The notes beneath the pieces were generated by a model, which made no database searches, was not told the DNA's origin, and was given only the letters and a program-made list of their open reading frames with translations. From Roseateles chitinivorans (lineage in GTDB: Bacteria; Pseudomonadota; Gammaproteobacteria; Burkholderiales; Burkholderiaceae_C), in the NCBI RefSeq assembly GCF_002761755.1, contig NZ_PEOG01000026.1, positions 1 to 64,000 of the forward strand: DNA of 64,000 bases. Direction: 5' to 3'. Position 1 is the first letter of the stretch, and every line of letters starts with the position of its first letter. A program made the position numbers and the translations under genes. Positions 33,751-46,261 of this stretch are shown here, one piece after another.

Positions 33751-36054
33751 ATGTCCCGATTCCTGCCCGACGCCCTGCGCCCCCACGTGATCCAACTGGC
33801 GGTGCTGGCCACCGCGCTGCACGCCGGTTCCGCCTGGGCCGCCGATCCGTTCGTACTCAAGGACATCCGCGTCGAAGGCCTGCAGCGCACCGACCCGGGC
33901 ACGGTCTTCGCGGCGCTGCCCTTCCGCATCGGTGACACCTACAACGACGAGAAGGGCGCCGCCGCGCTACGGGCGCTGTTCGCGACCGGACTGTTCAAGG
34001 ACGTGCGGATCAACCTCGACACCGATGCCGTGGTCATCGTGATCGAGGAACGTCCGATCATCGCCAACGTCAGCTTCGTCGGCCTCAAGGAGTTCGACAC
34101 CGAGGCCCTGACCAAGTCGCTGAAGGACGTCGGCATCGGCGAGGGCAAGCCCTTCGACAAGGCGCTGGCCGACCGCGCCGAACAGGAACTGAAGCGGCAA
34201 TACCTGACCCGCTCGCTGTACGGCGCCGAGGTCACCACGACGATCACCCCGATCGAGCGCAATCGCGTCAACGTCAGCTTCTCGGTGACCGAGGGCGAGC
34301 CGGCCAAGATCGCCGAGATCCGCATCCTCGGCAACAAGGTCTTCAGCGAGAGCACCCTGACCGGGCTGCTCGAGCAGACCACCTCCGGCTGGCTGACCTG
34401 GTACACGAAGACCGACCGCTATTCGCGTGCCAAGCTGAACGCCGACCTGGAGACGATCCGCTCGTACTACCTGAACCGCGGCTACCTCGAGTTCAACGTC
34501 GAGTCGACGCAGGTCACGATCTCGCCGGACAAGCAGAGCATCAGCGTCGCGATCACGATCAGCGAAGGCCAGCCCTACACCGTCAACGGCATCAAGCTGG
34601 AAGGCGACTTCCTCGGCCGCGACGAGGAATTCAAGCGCCTGGTCGCGCTCAAGCCCGGCCAGCCCTACAACGGCGAGGCGGTGGCGCAGACGACGCGCAA
34701 CTTCCAGGACCTCTACGGCACCTTCGGCTACGCCTTCGCCCGCGTCGAGAGCCGGCCCGAGATCGACCGCGCCACCGGCCAGGTCACCGTCACGCTGGTC
34801 GGCGAGCCGCAGCGCCGCGTCTACGTGCGCCGCGTGCTGATCTCCGGGAACACGCGCACCCGCGACGAAGTCATCCGTCGCGAGTTCCGCCAGTTCGAAT
34901 CGTCCTGGTACGACGGCGCCCGCATCAAGGCCTCGCGCGACCGCGTCGAGCGCCTGGGCTACTTCAAGGACGTCACGATCGACACGACCGAGGTGCCGGG
35001 CTCGCCCGACCAGGTCGACGTCACGCTGACGGTGACGGAGCGTCCGACCGGCAACATCCAGATCGGCGCGGGCTACTCGAGCGCGAGCAAGCTGTCGCTG
35101 TCCGGCTCGATCTCGCAGGAGAACGTCTTCGGCTCTGGCAACTACCTGGGCATCCAGGTCAACACCGCCAGCACCGGCCGCTCGCTGGGCGTGACGACGG
35201 TGGACCCCTACTTCACCGTCGACGGCGTGTCGCGTGCGATCGATGTGTTCTATCGCACCGTCAAGCCGATCAACAACCTGGGCGAGGAGTACGAGTTCGC
35301 CTCGTACGGCGGTTCGGTCAAGTTCGGCGTGCCGTTCTCGGAGGACGACACCGTCTTCTTCGGCATCGGCTACGAGACGACGCGCATCACGACGCGCACC
35401 GGCCTGCCCAATAGCTACTGGCTGTTCCGCGAGCAGTTCGGCGCGTCGGCGATGTCGATCCCGCTGACGATCGGCTGGAAGAAGGACAACCGCGATTCGG
35501 TGATCACCCCGACCGCCGGTGCGATGAAGCGGGTCAACCTGGAAATGAGCCCGGTCGGCGATTCGCGCTACACGATCGCCAACCTGCAGTACCAGGAGTT
35601 CTTCCCCCTGGGGCGCAAGTTCTCGCTGATGATCAACGGCGAGTTCGCCTACGGCAAGGGCCTGGGCGGCCGGCCGTATCCGATCTTCAAGAACTTCTAC
35701 GGCGGCGGCCTGGGCTCGGTGCGGGTGTTCGAGCCCGGCACGCTGGGCCCGGTCGACGTCACCGGTTCCTACACCGGCGGCAACCGCAAGTTCAACCTGA
35801 ACACCGAGTTCTACGTGCCGGTGCCGGGCTCCGGCAACGACAAGAGTTTCCGACTGTTCGGCTTCCTCGACGCCGGCAACGTCTGGGGCCAGGACGAGAA
35901 GCTGGACTTCCAGGACGTCCGCGCTTCGGCCGGCGTGGGCATCAGCTGGCTGTCGCCGATGGGCCCGCTGCGCCTGAGCTACGGCTCGCCGATCCGCAAG
36001 AAGTCCACGGATAGAATCGAGCGATTCCAATTCCAGATCGGGACTGCATTCTGA
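33751..36054 (+). CDS. bamA: Outer membrane assembly factor BamA
   Basis: Omp85-family core of the BAM machine. The signal peptide ends AGSAWA near residue 30. Five POTRA domains follow (the first begins [20 protein letters not shown], residues about 34-53), then a 16-strand barrel from about residue 420. The conserved loop-6 VRGF motif appears in altered form as [15 protein letters not shown]. The protein ends FQFQIGTAF, a terminal Phe beta-signal. At 767 residues it has normal length. Its stop overlaps the skp start as TGATG. Confidence 0.97.
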   Translation: MSRFLPDALRPHVIQLAVLATALHAGSAWAADPFVLKDIRVEGLQRTDPGTVFAALPFRIGDTYNDEKGAAALRALFATGLFKDVRINLDTDAVVIVIEERPIIANVSFVGLKEFDTEALTKSLKDVGIGEGKPFDKALADRAEQELKRQYLTRSLYGAEVTTTITPIERNRVNVSFSVTEGEPAKIAEIRILGNKVFSESTLTGLLEQTTSGWLTWYTKTDRYSRAKLNADLETIRSYYLNRGYLEFNVESTQVTISPDKQSISVAITISEGQPYTVNGIKLEGDFLGRDEEFKRLVALKPGQPYNGEAVAQTTRNFQDLYGTFGYAFARVESRPEIDRATGQVTVTLVGEPQRRVYVRRVLISGNTRTRDEVIRREFRQFESSWYDGARIKASRDRVERLGYFKDVTIDTTEVPGSPDQVDVTLTVTERPTGNIQIGAGYSSASKLSLSGSISQENVFGSGNYLGIQVNTASTGRSLGVTTVDPYFTVDGVSRAIDVFYRTVKPINNLGEEYEFASYGGSVKFGVPFSEDDTVFFGIGYETTRITTRTGLPNSYWLFREQFGASAMSIPLTIGWKKDNRDSVITPTAGAMKRVNLEMSPVGDSRYTIANLQYQEFFPLGRKFSLMINGEFAYGKGLGGRPYPIFKNFYGGGLGSVRVFEPGTLGPVDVTGSYTGGNRKFNLNTEFYVPVPGSGNDKSFRLFGFLDAGNVWGQDEKLDFQDVRASAGVGISWLSPMGPLRLSYGSPIRKKSTDRIERFQFQIGTAF

Positions 36055-36563
36055 TGAAGAGCAAGCTGTCGCAGATCGTCGCCACCGTCCTGTTGGCGGG
36101 TGCGGCGACCCTGGGCGCGCAAGCCCAGGAAGTCAAGATCGGCTACGTCAACAGCGAGCGGATCCTGCGCGAGACCAACCTGGCCAAGGCCGCCGAGACC
36201 AAGCTGCAGGCCGAGTTCAGCCGCCGGGAGAAGGCCCTGCTGGACCTGGAGACCAAGCTGCGCGGCGCCGCCGAGAAGCTCGACAAGGACAGCCCCGCGC
36301 TGAGCGAAGCCGAACGCGGCCGCCGCCAGCGCGAGCTGATCGAGCAGGACCGCGACCTGCAGCGCAAGCGCCGCGAGTTCAACGAGGACGTCGCCCAGCG
36401 CAAGAACGAGGAACTCTCCGCGGTGATCGAGAAGGCCAACAAGGTCATCAAGCAGATCTTCGAGCAGGAGAAGTACGACCTGATCGTTCAGGACGCGATT
36501 CATGCCAGCCCCCGCGTGGACATCACGAAGAAGGTGATCGACGCGCTCAACAACCAGAAGTGA
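36054..36563 (+). CDS. skp: Periplasmic chaperone Skp (OmpH)
   Basis: Periplasmic holdase that keeps unfolded outer-membrane proteins soluble on the way to BamA. A signal peptide ends LGAQA near residue 24. The mature start [16 protein letters not shown] is typical. A long Glu/Arg/Lys-rich coiled-coil arm spans about residues 45-120. At 169 residues it matches the family (161). Its ATG overlaps the bamA stop, and its own stop overlaps the lpxD GTG, so three genes are translationally linked. Confidence 0.93.
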   Translation: MKSKLSQIVATVLLAGAATLGAQAQEVKIGYVNSERILRETNLAKAAETKLQAEFSRREKALLDLETKLRGAAEKLDKDSPALSEAERGRRQRELIEQDRDLQRKRREFNEDVAQRKNEELSAVIEKANKVIKQIFEQEKYDLIVQDAIHASPRVDITKKVIDALNNQK

Positions 36564-37639
36564 CACGCGAAGTGACCACGAAGCAGGTTCTGGTCTCGGA
36601 TCTGATCGCCGCCTTGGGCGGCGATCTTCTTGGTGCCTCCGATGTGGCGATCCGCGCGATCGCGCCACTCGAGGAGGCCGGCGCGGCCGCGATCGCCTTC
36701 CTCTCGAATCCCAAGTACGAGGCGCAGCTCGCCACCACCGGCGCGGCCTGCGTGATCGTGTCGCCCAAGCTGGCCCCGGCCGCCGCCGCGCGTCGTGGCG
36801 ACGGCACGACCGCCTGCTGCATCGTCGCGCCGGATCCCTACCTCTATTTCGCCCGGCTGACCCAGTGGTGGGCCGCGAACATGCGCAAGCCGCGCGCGGC
36901 GCCGGGCATCCACCCGACGGCCACGGTCGCGCCGGACGCGACCCTCGGCCATGACGTCGAGGTCGGCCCGCATGCGGTGATCGAATCCGGCGCGGTACTG
37001 GGCGACGGCGCCCGCATCGGCGCGCACACGATCGTCGAGCAGGACGCCCGCGTCGGCGCGCACACGCGCCTGGCGCCCCATGTGGTGTTCGGCCATGACT
37101 GCGTGATCGGTGCCCATTCGCTGGTGCACAGCGGCGTGGTGATCGGCGCCGATGGTTTCGGCTTCGCGCCCACCAAGGGTGCCGCCGGCGTCGAGTGGGT
37201 GAAGATCGAGCAGCTCGGCGCGGTGCGCATCGGCGACGGTGTCGAGATCGGCGCCAACACCTGCATCGACCGTGGCGCCCTGGGCGACACGGTGATCGCC
37301 GACGGCGTGATCATCGACAACCTGGTCCAGATCGCCCACAACGTGAAGATCGGCCGGGGCACGGCCATCGCCGGCGCGGTGGCGATCGCGGGCAGCGCCG
37401 AGATCGGCGCGAACTGCATCGTGGCCGGCGCGGCGCGCATCAACGGCCACATCAAGATCACCGACGGCGTGCAGATCGGCCCGACGGCCAACATCAGCAA
37501 CAGCATCGACAAGGCCGGCGCCTACGCCGGCATGTGGCCTTTCGAGGACGCCGCCTCCTGGCAGAAGAACGCCGCCGCGCTGCGCGGGCTCTATGAGCTG
37601 CGCCAACGCGTGCGAGCCCTGGAAAAGAAGACGACATGA
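36560..37639 (+). CDS. lpxD: UDP-3-O-(3-hydroxyacyl)glucosamine N-acyltransferase
   Basis: Third step of lipid A synthesis. After an N-terminal uridine-binding domain of about 100 residues comes a left-handed beta-helix made of hexapeptide repeats ([20 protein letters not shown] onward). The motif [11 protein letters not shown] and the region with the catalytic His, [12 protein letters not shown], are present. At 359 residues it fits the family (341). The start is GTG at 36560, overlapping the skp stop; GTG 36572 is an alternative and neither has a strong ribosome site. Confidence 0.96.
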   Translation: MTREVTTKQVLVSDLIAALGGDLLGASDVAIRAIAPLEEAGAAAIAFLSNPKYEAQLATTGAACVIVSPKLAPAAAARRGDGTTACCIVAPDPYLYFARLTQWWAANMRKPRAAPGIHPTATVAPDATLGHDVEVGPHAVIESGAVLGDGARIGAHTIVEQDARVGAHTRLAPHVVFGHDCVIGAHSLVHSGVVIGADGFGFAPTKGAAGVEWVKIEQLGAVRIGDGVEIGANTCIDRGALGDTVIADGVIIDNLVQIAHNVKIGRGTAIAGAVAIAGSAEIGANCIVAGAARINGHIKITDGVQIGPTANISNSIDKAGAYAGMWPFEDAASWQKNAAALRGLYELRQRVRALEKKTT

Positions 37640-38091
37640 ACGAGACCCGCATCGACATCCACGGCATCCTCGAGAAGCTGCCGCATCGCTACCCGATCCT
37701 GCTGGTGGACCGCGTCCTGGAGGTGGAGAAGGGCGTGCGCATCCGCGCGATCAAGAACGTCAGCATCAACGAGCCCTTCTTCCTCGGCCACTTCCCGCAC
37801 CGGCCGGTGATGCCGGGCGTGCTGATCCTGGAAGCGCTGGCGCAGGCCGCGACGCTGCTGGCGGTGGAGAGCTACAACTTCACGCTGGACGAGAACCACG
37901 TCGTCTACTTCGCCGGCATCGACAACGCCCGCTTCAAGCGTCCGGTGGAGCCGGGCGACCAGCTGATCCTGGAAGTGACGCTGGACCGCGCCAAGGCCGG
38001 GATCTACAAGTTCGGCGCCAAGGCGCTGGTGGGCACCGACATCGTGGCCGAGGCCGGCCTGATGTGCACGATGCGCAAGCTGGACTGCTGA
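37636..38091 (+). CDS. fabZ: 3-hydroxyacyl-ACP dehydratase FabZ
   Basis: Hotdog-fold dehydratase of fatty acid elongation; it competes with lipid A synthesis for the hydroxyacyl-ACP pool. The early motif [15 protein letters not shown] and the catalytic [20 protein letters not shown] are present, with His52 and Glu66 as active-site residues. At 151 residues it matches E. coli FabZ (151). It overlaps the end of lpxD by four bases, and lpxA follows after 38 bases. Confidence 0.97.
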   Translation: MNETRIDIHGILEKLPHRYPILLVDRVLEVEKGVRIRAIKNVSINEPFFLGHFPHRPVMPGVLILEALAQAATLLAVESYNFTLDENHVVYFAGIDNARFKRPVEPGDQLILEVTLDRAKAGIYKFGAKALVGTDIVAEAGLMCTMRKLDC

Positions 38092-38129
38092 TCCGGCGTC
38101 CGCCCAGTTCACGCAGCCTCTCCACGCCC

Positions 38130-38921
38130 ATGGCCCAGATCCATCCCACCGCCATCGTCGATCCGAAGGCGCAACTCGACGACACCGTCCAGATCGGTCC
38201 CTACGCGGTGATCGGTCCCGAGGTGCGCATCGGCGCGGGCACGCGCATCGGTCCGCACACGGTCGTCGAGGGCAAGACCACGATCGGCCGCGACAACGTC
38301 ATCTTCCAGTTCGCGTCGATCGGCGCGATGCCCCAGGACATGAGCCATGGCGGCGAGGTGACGGAGTTGGTGATCGGCGATCGCAACACGATCCGCGAGT
38401 TCTGCACCTTCAACACCGGCACCTTCAAGGAGCAGGGCGTCACCCGCGTCGGCTCCGACAACTGGATCATGGCCTACGTGCACCTGGCGCATGACGTCGT
38501 CGTCGGCGACCACTGCGTGCTGGCCAACAACGCCACGCTGGCCGGCCACGTCCATGTCGGCGACTGGGCGACGATCGGCGGCCTGACCGGCGTCCACCAG
38601 TTCGTGCATGTCGGCGCGCACGCGATGATCGGTTTCCAGGGCCACGTGGCCCAGGACGTCGCCCCGTACATGACGGTCGACGGCAACCCGCTGACGGTGC
38701 GGGCGGTCAACCTGACCGGCCTGCGCCGTCGCGGCTTCAGCAACGACCGGCTGGGCGTGATCCGCCAGATCCACAAGCTGCTGTTCCGCGACGGCACGAC
38801 GCTGGAGCAGTCGGTGGCCAACATCGAGGCGCTCAAGCAAGGCCAGGACGCGGAGTCGATCCGCGACATCCAGGTGATGCTGGACTTCCTGGCCGGCGCC
38901 AAGCGCGGCCTCGTCCGCTGA
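38130..38921 (+). CDS. lpxA: UDP-N-acetylglucosamine acyltransferase
   Basis: First step of lipid A synthesis. It forms a left-handed beta-helix of hexapeptide repeats starting at [20 protein letters not shown]. The catalytic-His region [19 protein letters not shown] and the C-terminal helical part with [15 protein letters not shown] follow. At 263 residues it matches E. coli LpxA (262). The ATG at 38130 gives the standard N-terminus; the same frame upstream overlaps fabZ and is not used. Confidence 0.97.
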   Translation: MAQIHPTAIVDPKAQLDDTVQIGPYAVIGPEVRIGAGTRIGPHTVVEGKTTIGRDNVIFQFASIGAMPQDMSHGGEVTELVIGDRNTIREFCTFNTGTFKEQGVTRVGSDNWIMAYVHLAHDVVVGDHCVLANNATLAGHVHVGDWATIGGLTGVHQFVHVGAHAMIGFQGHVAQDVAPYMTVDGNPLTVRAVNLTGLRRRGFSNDRLGVIRQIHKLLFRDGTTLEQSVANIEALKQGQDAESIRDIQVMLDFLAGAKRGLVR

Positions 38922-38939
38922 TCGGCCCGGACGCGTGAC

Positions 38940-40085
38940 ATGACCTCCACGGATCCTCGACTGGGCCTGGTGGCCGGCGAGGCCTCCGGAGACTTGCTCG
39001 CGAGCCTGCTGCTGCAGGGCTTGAAGGCGCGCTGGCCGGAGCTCAGCGCGGCCGGCATCGGCGGGCCGAAGATGCAGGCGCAAGGCTTCGACGCCTGGTG
39101 GCCCAGCCACAAGCTGTCGATCTTCGGCTACTGGGACGCGATCAAGCACCTCCGCGAGCTGCTGGCGATTCGACGCCAGCTGGGCGACCGCCTGCTGGCC
39201 GAGCGGCCGTCGGTGTTCGTCGGCGTCGACGCGCCCGACTTCAACTTCGGCCTGGAGCACCGGCTGCGCGAGGCCGGCATCAAGACCGTGCACTTCGTCT
39301 GCCCGTCGATCTGGGCCTGGCGCGCGGAGCGCGTGACCACCATCAAGCGCAGCGCGGACCATGTGCTGTGCCTGTTCCCGTTCGAGCCCGAGATCCTGGC
39401 CAGGGCCGGCATCCCGGCGACCTATGTCGGCCATCCGCTCGCTGACCAGATCCCGCTGGAGCCGCCGCGCGAAGACGCGCGGGCCGCACTTGGCCTGGCG
39501 CCGGGGGATACGGTCGTCGCGATCCTGCCTGGCAGCCGCCGCAGCGAGCTGACCTACATCGGCCCGCCGCTGCTGCAGGCGGCCCGGCGGATGCTTCAGG
39601 CACGGCCGGCGCTGCGCTTCGTGATCCCGATCGCGCCGGGGCTGCGGCCGATGGTCGAGGCGCTGATGGCCGAGCATGGCCTGGGCCTGCCGATGACGCT
39701 GGTCGATGGCCGCGCGCAGGAAGCGCTGGCCGCCTGCGACCTGACGCTGGTCGCCAGCGGCACCGCGACGCTGGAAGCGGCGCTGCTCAAGCGCCCGATG
39801 GTGATCGCCTACAAGCTGCACTGGTTCAATGCCTGGCGGATGAAGGGCAAGGCGCTGCTGCCGTGGGTGGGCTTGCCCAATGTGCTGGCACGTGAGACGC
39901 TGGTGCCGGAATGCCTGCAGGACGAGTGCACCGGCGAGCGCATCGCCCGTGAGGGGTTGGCGTGGCTGGACGACGCGCCACGGCGCGAGCGGCTGCAGGA
40001 GCGCTTCCTCGAGATCCACCAACAGCTGCGCTGCAACACCGCGCGAAGGGCCGGCGATGCGATCGCGAAAATCCTCGGCGCCTGA
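38940..40085 (+). CDS. lpxB: Lipid-A-disaccharide synthase
   Basis: GT19 glycosyltransferase that joins UDP-diacylglucosamine and lipid X. The N-terminal motif is [18 protein letters not shown], followed by [13 protein letters not shown] and VCPSIWAWR. The C-terminal nucleotide-binding domain has [13 protein letters not shown] and [15 protein letters not shown]. At 381 residues it matches E. coli LpxB (382). It overlaps rnhB by 29 bases, which is usual for this gene pair. Confidence 0.97.
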   Translation: MTSTDPRLGLVAGEASGDLLASLLLQGLKARWPELSAAGIGGPKMQAQGFDAWWPSHKLSIFGYWDAIKHLRELLAIRRQLGDRLLAERPSVFVGVDAPDFNFGLEHRLREAGIKTVHFVCPSIWAWRAERVTTIKRSADHVLCLFPFEPEILARAGIPATYVGHPLADQIPLEPPREDARAALGLAPGDTVVAILPGSRRSELTYIGPPLLQAARRMLQARPALRFVIPIAPGLRPMVEALMAEHGLGLPMTLVDGRAQEALAACDLTLVASGTATLEAALLKRPMVIAYKLHWFNAWRMKGKALLPWVGLPNVLARETLVPECLQDECTGERIAREGLAWLDDAPRRERLQERFLEIHQQLRCNTARRAGDAIAKILGA

Positions 40086-40722
40086 GCGCCCGACCCAGCT
40101 CGGCCTGGAATGGGCCGGCGAGGGCCTGCTGTGCGGTGTCGACGAGGCGGGGCGGGGGCCGCTGGCTGGGCCGGTGGTCGCGGCCGCGGTGATCCTCGAC
40201 GACCAGAGTCCGATCAAGGGCTTGAACGACTCGAAGGTGCTGAGCGAGAAGAAGCGCGAGCAGCTCTTCGACGAGATCCGCGCCAAGGCGCTGTGCTTCT
40301 GCATCGCGGAGGCGACGGTCGAGGAGATCGACCGCATCAACATCCTGCAGGCGACGATGCTGGCGATGCGCCGCGCGGTCGAGGGCCTGCGATTGAAGCC
40401 GGGACGGGTGCAGGTGGACGGCAACCGGCTGCCGGTGCTGCGCATCCCGGCCGAGGCGATCGTCCGCGGCGACGCGCTGGTGCCGGCGATCTCGGCGGCG
40501 TCGATCCTGGCCAAGGTGCACCGTGACCGCTTCTGCCTGCAGATGCATGAGCAGCATCCGCAGTACGGCTTCGACAGCCACAAGGGCTATGGCACGCGCG
40601 AGCACCTGGAGGCGCTGCGGGTGCACGGCGCCACGGCCTGGCATCGGCAGAGCTTCGCGCCGGTGCGATCGCTCGACCTGAGCGACATGAGCCTCGCGGT
40701 CGGCGCTGCGGCGCTGGACTGA
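40057..40722 (+). CDS. rnhB: Ribonuclease HII
   Basis: Removes ribonucleotides embedded in DNA and RNA-DNA hybrids. The active-site motif [19 protein letters not shown] provides the first Asp and Glu, with [14 protein letters not shown] next and [10 protein letters not shown] carrying the later acidic region. At 221 residues it is slightly longer than E. coli RnhB (198). The ATG at 40057 lies inside the end of lpxB, six bases after GAAGGG. It is the last gene of the run that starts at rpsB. Confidence 0.93.
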   Translation: MRSRKSSAPERPTQLGLEWAGEGLLCGVDEAGRGPLAGPVVAAAVILDDQSPIKGLNDSKVLSEKKREQLFDEIRAKALCFCIAEATVEEIDRINILQATMLAMRRAVEGLRLKPGRVQVDGNRLPVLRIPAEAIVRGDALVPAISAASILAKVHRDRFCLQMHEQHPQYGFDSHKGYGTREHLEALRVHGATAWHRQSFAPVRSLDLSDMSLAVGAAALD

Positions 40723-40798
40723 GCGCATCCCGCCGCGCCTGAGCCCTCCCGGGACCGAGCGCGGCCCGTTCGTTGGACCATTTTGAAGAAGGCGCCGC

Positions 40799-41578
40799 AT
40801 GAGCTGGCAGTCGATCACCGCCCGAGACAACCCCAACCTGCAGCGCCTGCGCAAGCTGGCGCAGGACGGCGGCGCCTACCGCAAGCTCGGCGGCCTGTGG
40901 CTGGAGGGCGACCACCTGGCGCGCGCGGCGGTGCAGCGCGGGGTACGACCGGCGCTGGCGCTGATCACCGATGGGGCGGCGGCCGACGAGGCGCTGCGGG
41001 CGCTGGCGGATGCGGCGCCCAAGGTGCTGGTCGTCTCGCCGGCGCTGTTCAAGACGGTGTCGGGCCTGGAGTCGCCGGCGCAGATCGGCTTCGAGTTGGC
41101 GCTGCCGCCGCAGCCGCGCATCGAGGCGCAGGCCGATTCCGTCGTGCTGGACCGCCTGCAGGACGCGGGCAATGTCGGCACCGTCCTACGCAGCGCGGCG
41201 GCGCTGGGCTTCCGTCAGGTGCTGGCGCTCAAGGGGACGGCGGCGCTGTGGTCCCCCAAGGTGTTGCGCGCCGGCATGGGCGCGCACTTCGGGCTCCGGC
41301 TGGTCGAGGGGCTGAGCGTCGAGGACCTCGACGCGCTGAAGGTGCCGCTGCTGGCGACGAGCTCCCACTCGGACGCGCTGCTGCACGAGGCCGATCTGCC
41401 CAACCCCTGCGCCTGGGTCATGGGCCATGAGGGGCAGGGCGTCGCCGAGGCGCTCATGCGGCGCTGCGCGCTGCGCATCGGCATTCCTCAGCCGGGTGGC
41501 GAGGAGTCGCTGAACGTGGCGAGCGCCGCGTCGATCTGCCTGTACGAAAGCGCGCGCCGTCGACTCGTCGGACGCTGA
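40799..41578 (+). CDS. SpoU/TrmH-family RNA 2'-O-methyltransferase
   Basis: SPOUT-fold methyltransferase, probably acting on rRNA or tRNA ribose. An N-terminal RNA-binding domain is followed by the three SpoU motifs: DRLQDAGNVGTVLRSAAALG (about residues 119-138), WVMGHEGQGV, and IGIPQPGGEESLNVASAASI. At 259 residues it is close to RlmB or AviRb in size. The exact target cannot be told from sequence, so no symbol is given. It is 76 bases after rnhB and ends convergently with the transporter gene. Confidence 0.88.
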   Translation: MSWQSITARDNPNLQRLRKLAQDGGAYRKLGGLWLEGDHLARAAVQRGVRPALALITDGAAADEALRALADAAPKVLVVSPALFKTVSGLESPAQIGFELALPPQPRIEAQADSVVLDRLQDAGNVGTVLRSAAALGFRQVLALKGTAALWSPKVLRAGMGAHFGLRLVEGLSVEDLDALKVPLLATSSHSDALLHEADLPNPCAWVMGHEGQGVAEALMRRCALRIGIPQPGGEESLNVASAASICLYESARRRLVGR

Positions 41579-41590
41579 TTCGAATCAGCG
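41573..41590. terminator. 18-base palindrome spanning two convergent stop codons
   Basis: CGCTGATTCGAATCAGCG is a perfect palindrome that contains the stop codon of the SpoU gene and the stop codon of the leftward EamA gene. Only six bases separate the two genes. It may act as a minimal hairpin between convergent transcripts; there is no T run. Confidence 0.4.
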
Positions 41591-42478
41591 CGCCATCGCC
41601 AACGCGGCGACGCCAAGCGCGATGAGCGCCGCGCCGGCGATGCGCCAACCGCGTTCGCCTTCACCGAGCAACTGCCCGCCGATCAGCGCGGCGAACAGCA
41701 TCGACAGCTCGCGCGCCGGCGCCACCCGCGACAGCGGCGCCAGCTTCATCGCGTACAGCACCAGGATGTAGGCCGCTGGCGAGCCGATGGCCACCACCAG
41801 CGCATGCTTCCATTGCTTGCGCAGCGCCGGCATGAAGCCCGCCCGATCCCGCAGCACGGCCGGCAGGCTGACCGGCACGCGCAGCAGGTTGCAGATGTAG
41901 TCGTAGAGGATCGGCGACAGCGCCAGGACCTTCACCGCATAGCCGTCGATGACGCTGTAGGCGGCGATCGTCGCGCCGGTCAGCGCTCCCCAGGCGATGC
42001 CCAGCTTGCGCTTGCGATGCAGCTCGGGATCGGCGCTTCCCGCCCCCTGGGCGAAGAAGGCAGGCCCCGCCGCCATCAGCAGGATGCCGCCGACGACGCC
42101 CGCCAGGCCCAGCGCGCCGCCCAGCCCCAGATGCTCGCCCAGCAGCAGCACCGCCACGATCGAGGACAGCAGCGGCCCGCTGCCGCGCGCGACCGGATAG
42201 ACCACGGTCATGTCCGCGGCGCGATAGCCGGCGAGCAGCGCATTGAAGTAGGCCAGGTGCACGACGGCGCTGGCGATGGTGGCGGTCCACGCCTGCCAGC
42301 CCCAGTCCGGCAGGTCGTCGAGCCCGACCACGAACACCACCGGCAGCCACAGCAGGCTGACGCCGATGGCCGTCATGCTGGCGAAGTGATGATTGCCCTG
42401 CGCCTTCTTGGCGGCGAAGTTCCACAACGCGTGGATCAGCGCCGCCGCGACGACCAGGGCCAGCGCGGAAGCCGGCAT
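41585..42478 (-). CDS. EamA/DMT-family transporter
   Basis: Inner-membrane protein of the drug/metabolite transporter superfamily. It has about ten hydrophobic segments in two EamA repeats (first half ALALVVAAALIHALWNFAAKK onward; second half from about residue 160, GIAWGALTGATIAAYSVIDG). At 297 residues it has the usual length. The substrate cannot be read from sequence; relatives move amino acids, sugars or drugs. It follows ppsR by 15 bases on the same strand and is likely co-transcribed. Confidence 0.85.
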   Translation of the reverse strand: MPASALALVVAAALIHALWNFAAKKAQGNHHFASMTAIGVSLLWLPVVFVVGLDDLPDWGWQAWTATIASAVVHLAYFNALLAGYRAADMTVVYPVARGSGPLLSSIVAVLLLGEHLGLGGALGLAGVVGGILLMAAGPAFFAQGAGSADPELHRKRKLGIAWGALTGATIAAYSVIDGYAVKVLALSPILYDYICNLLRVPVSLPAVLRDRAGFMPALRKQWKHALVVAIGSPAAYILVLYAMKLAPLSRVAPARELSMLFAALIGGQLLGEGERGWRIAGAALIALGVAALAMAR

Positions 42479-42493
42479 CCGTGGCGACGCGGC

Positions 42494-43315
42494 TCAGTAC
42501 ATCAGCCGGTCCGGGCGGATGTCGCGAAGAATCGTCGTCGCGATCTCTTCGATCGACTTGTGCGTCGACGACAGCCAGTTGATGCCGGCCTTCTTCATCA
42601 TCGTCTCCGCCTCGCGGACCTCGTAATGGCAGTTCATCAGGTCGGCGTACTTGCTGCCCGGGCGGCGCTCGTTGCGCACCTGCGCCAGGCGCTCGGGATC
42701 GATCGTCAGGCCGAAACACTTCTTCTTGTGGGGCACGAGCAGCGAGGGCAGGTGGCCGCGCTCGAAATCCTCGGGGATCAGCGGATAGTTGGCCGCCTTG
42801 ATGCCGTGTTGCATCGCCAGGTACAGCGAGGTGGGCGTCTTGCCGCAGCGGCTCACCCCGACCAGGATCACGTCCGCCGAATCGAGGTTGCGCGCGGACT
42901 GTCCATCGTCATGCGCCAGCGAGAAGTTGATCGCCTCGATCCGGTCGTGGTACTCCTGGCTCTTGGCGATGTCGGAGAAGCGCCCGACGCGGTGGCTGGA
43001 CTTGATGCGGAACTCGTCCTCCAGCGGCGCGATGAAGGTCCCGAACATGTCCATCACCAGGCCCTTGCACTCCTGGCGCACCACGTTGAGCACCTCGCGG
43101 TTCACCAGCGTCGCGAAGACGATGGGGCGCACGCCTTCGCGCTCGCCGGTCTCGTTGATCTCCTGCACCAGCTGGTGGGCCTTCTCGCCGCTGTCGATGA
43201 ACGGGCGGCGCACATGGCGGGCCTTGACCGAGAACTGCGCCAGGATGGAGTTACCGAAGGTTTCGGCGGTGATGCCGGTGCCATCCGAGACGAAGTAGAC
43301 GGTGTGCTGGGTCAT
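42494..43315 (-). CDS. ppsR: PEP synthetase regulatory protein (kinase/pyrophosphorylase)
   Basis: Bifunctional DUF299 enzyme that inactivates PEP synthase by ADP-dependent phosphorylation and reactivates it by Pi-dependent removal of the phosphate. The N-terminus TVYFVSDGTGITAETFGNSI is typical, and the P-loop is GVSRCGKTPTSLYLA, about residues 153-167. At 273 residues it matches E. coli PpsR (277). It is divergent from its target ppsA, the usual arrangement in betaproteobacteria. Confidence 0.95.
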   Translation of the reverse strand: MTQHTVYFVSDGTGITAETFGNSILAQFSVKARHVRRPFIDSGEKAHQLVQEINETGEREGVRPIVFATLVNREVLNVVRQECKGLVMDMFGTFIAPLEDEFRIKSSHRVGRFSDIAKSQEYHDRIEAINFSLAHDDGQSARNLDSADVILVGVSRCGKTPTSLYLAMQHGIKAANYPLIPEDFERGHLPSLLVPHKKKCFGLTIDPERLAQVRNERRPGSKYADLMNCHYEVREAETMMKKAGINWLSSTHKSIEEIATTILRDIRPDRLMY

Positions 43316-43626
43316 GTCGGGCCTTTGGAAGCGGTCGGGGAGCCTTCGCCGAAGCGGGCATGCCGCGTGCCGGAGCGAGAAGTTTGGCCGGTGGATCTGA
43401 CCGGCCGGGCCCCGAACGAGGGCTTACATCATAGATCGACGACCCACTAGAATCGTCCGCAACTTGCCCCTGCCCACCGCATGAACGCCACGCCGCGACG
43501 CCCACAAGAATCGACAAGATCCGTCGTGCGCCGTGCCATGCCCGCCTCCCTCGAAGCCGCCGGCATCGCCGGCCTGCTCGGGAGCGCGCGGGGAGCCCCG
43601 GTTTCTCAACATCACGGAGTTTTCCC
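43316..43626. other. ppsR-ppsA divergent control region
   Basis: A 311-base gap between the divergent starts. A likely rightward -10, TAGAAT (43448-43453), stands in the string ACTAGAATC that also precedes rpsF. This would give ppsA a leader of about 165 bases. A leftward -10 candidate, TATGAT, lies on the other strand at 43428-43433. CGGAG precedes the ppsA ATG. No convincing -35 boxes or conserved gene are visible; a 66-codon frame at 43481 overlaps the ppsA start and has no coding support. Confidence 0.5.
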
Positions 43627-46038
<2,412 letters not shown>

Positions 46039-46055
46039 TCACCCACCCCCGCAAC

Positions 46056-46079
46056 AACGGCCCGCAAGGGCCGTTCTTC
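46056..46079 (+). terminator. Terminator after ppsA
   Basis: Perfect eight-base-pair stem AACGGCCC / GGGCCGTT with a GCAA tetraloop, followed by CTTC. It begins 18 bases after the ppsA stop. Confidence 0.75.
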
Positions 46080-46261
46080 ATTGCGCCCGGTCGCAGGATG
46101 GTGGCAGGACGACAGTGATGGGGGACGGCAGGTCGCGGGGGTTTTGGCGCTGGCCGCCAAGGCCCCGCGACCCGGCGGCCAGCGCGCCCGCCGACGCAGT
46201 GAGACAGGACCGGGGAAGTTGTGGATGCGCCCCCCGGACAAGGCGGCGATGATCCCACCCC

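Noticed and set aside
33967-36030. A 687-codon minus-strand frame antisense to bamA
   Set aside because: Composition and complete overlap with bamA mark it as a shadow.
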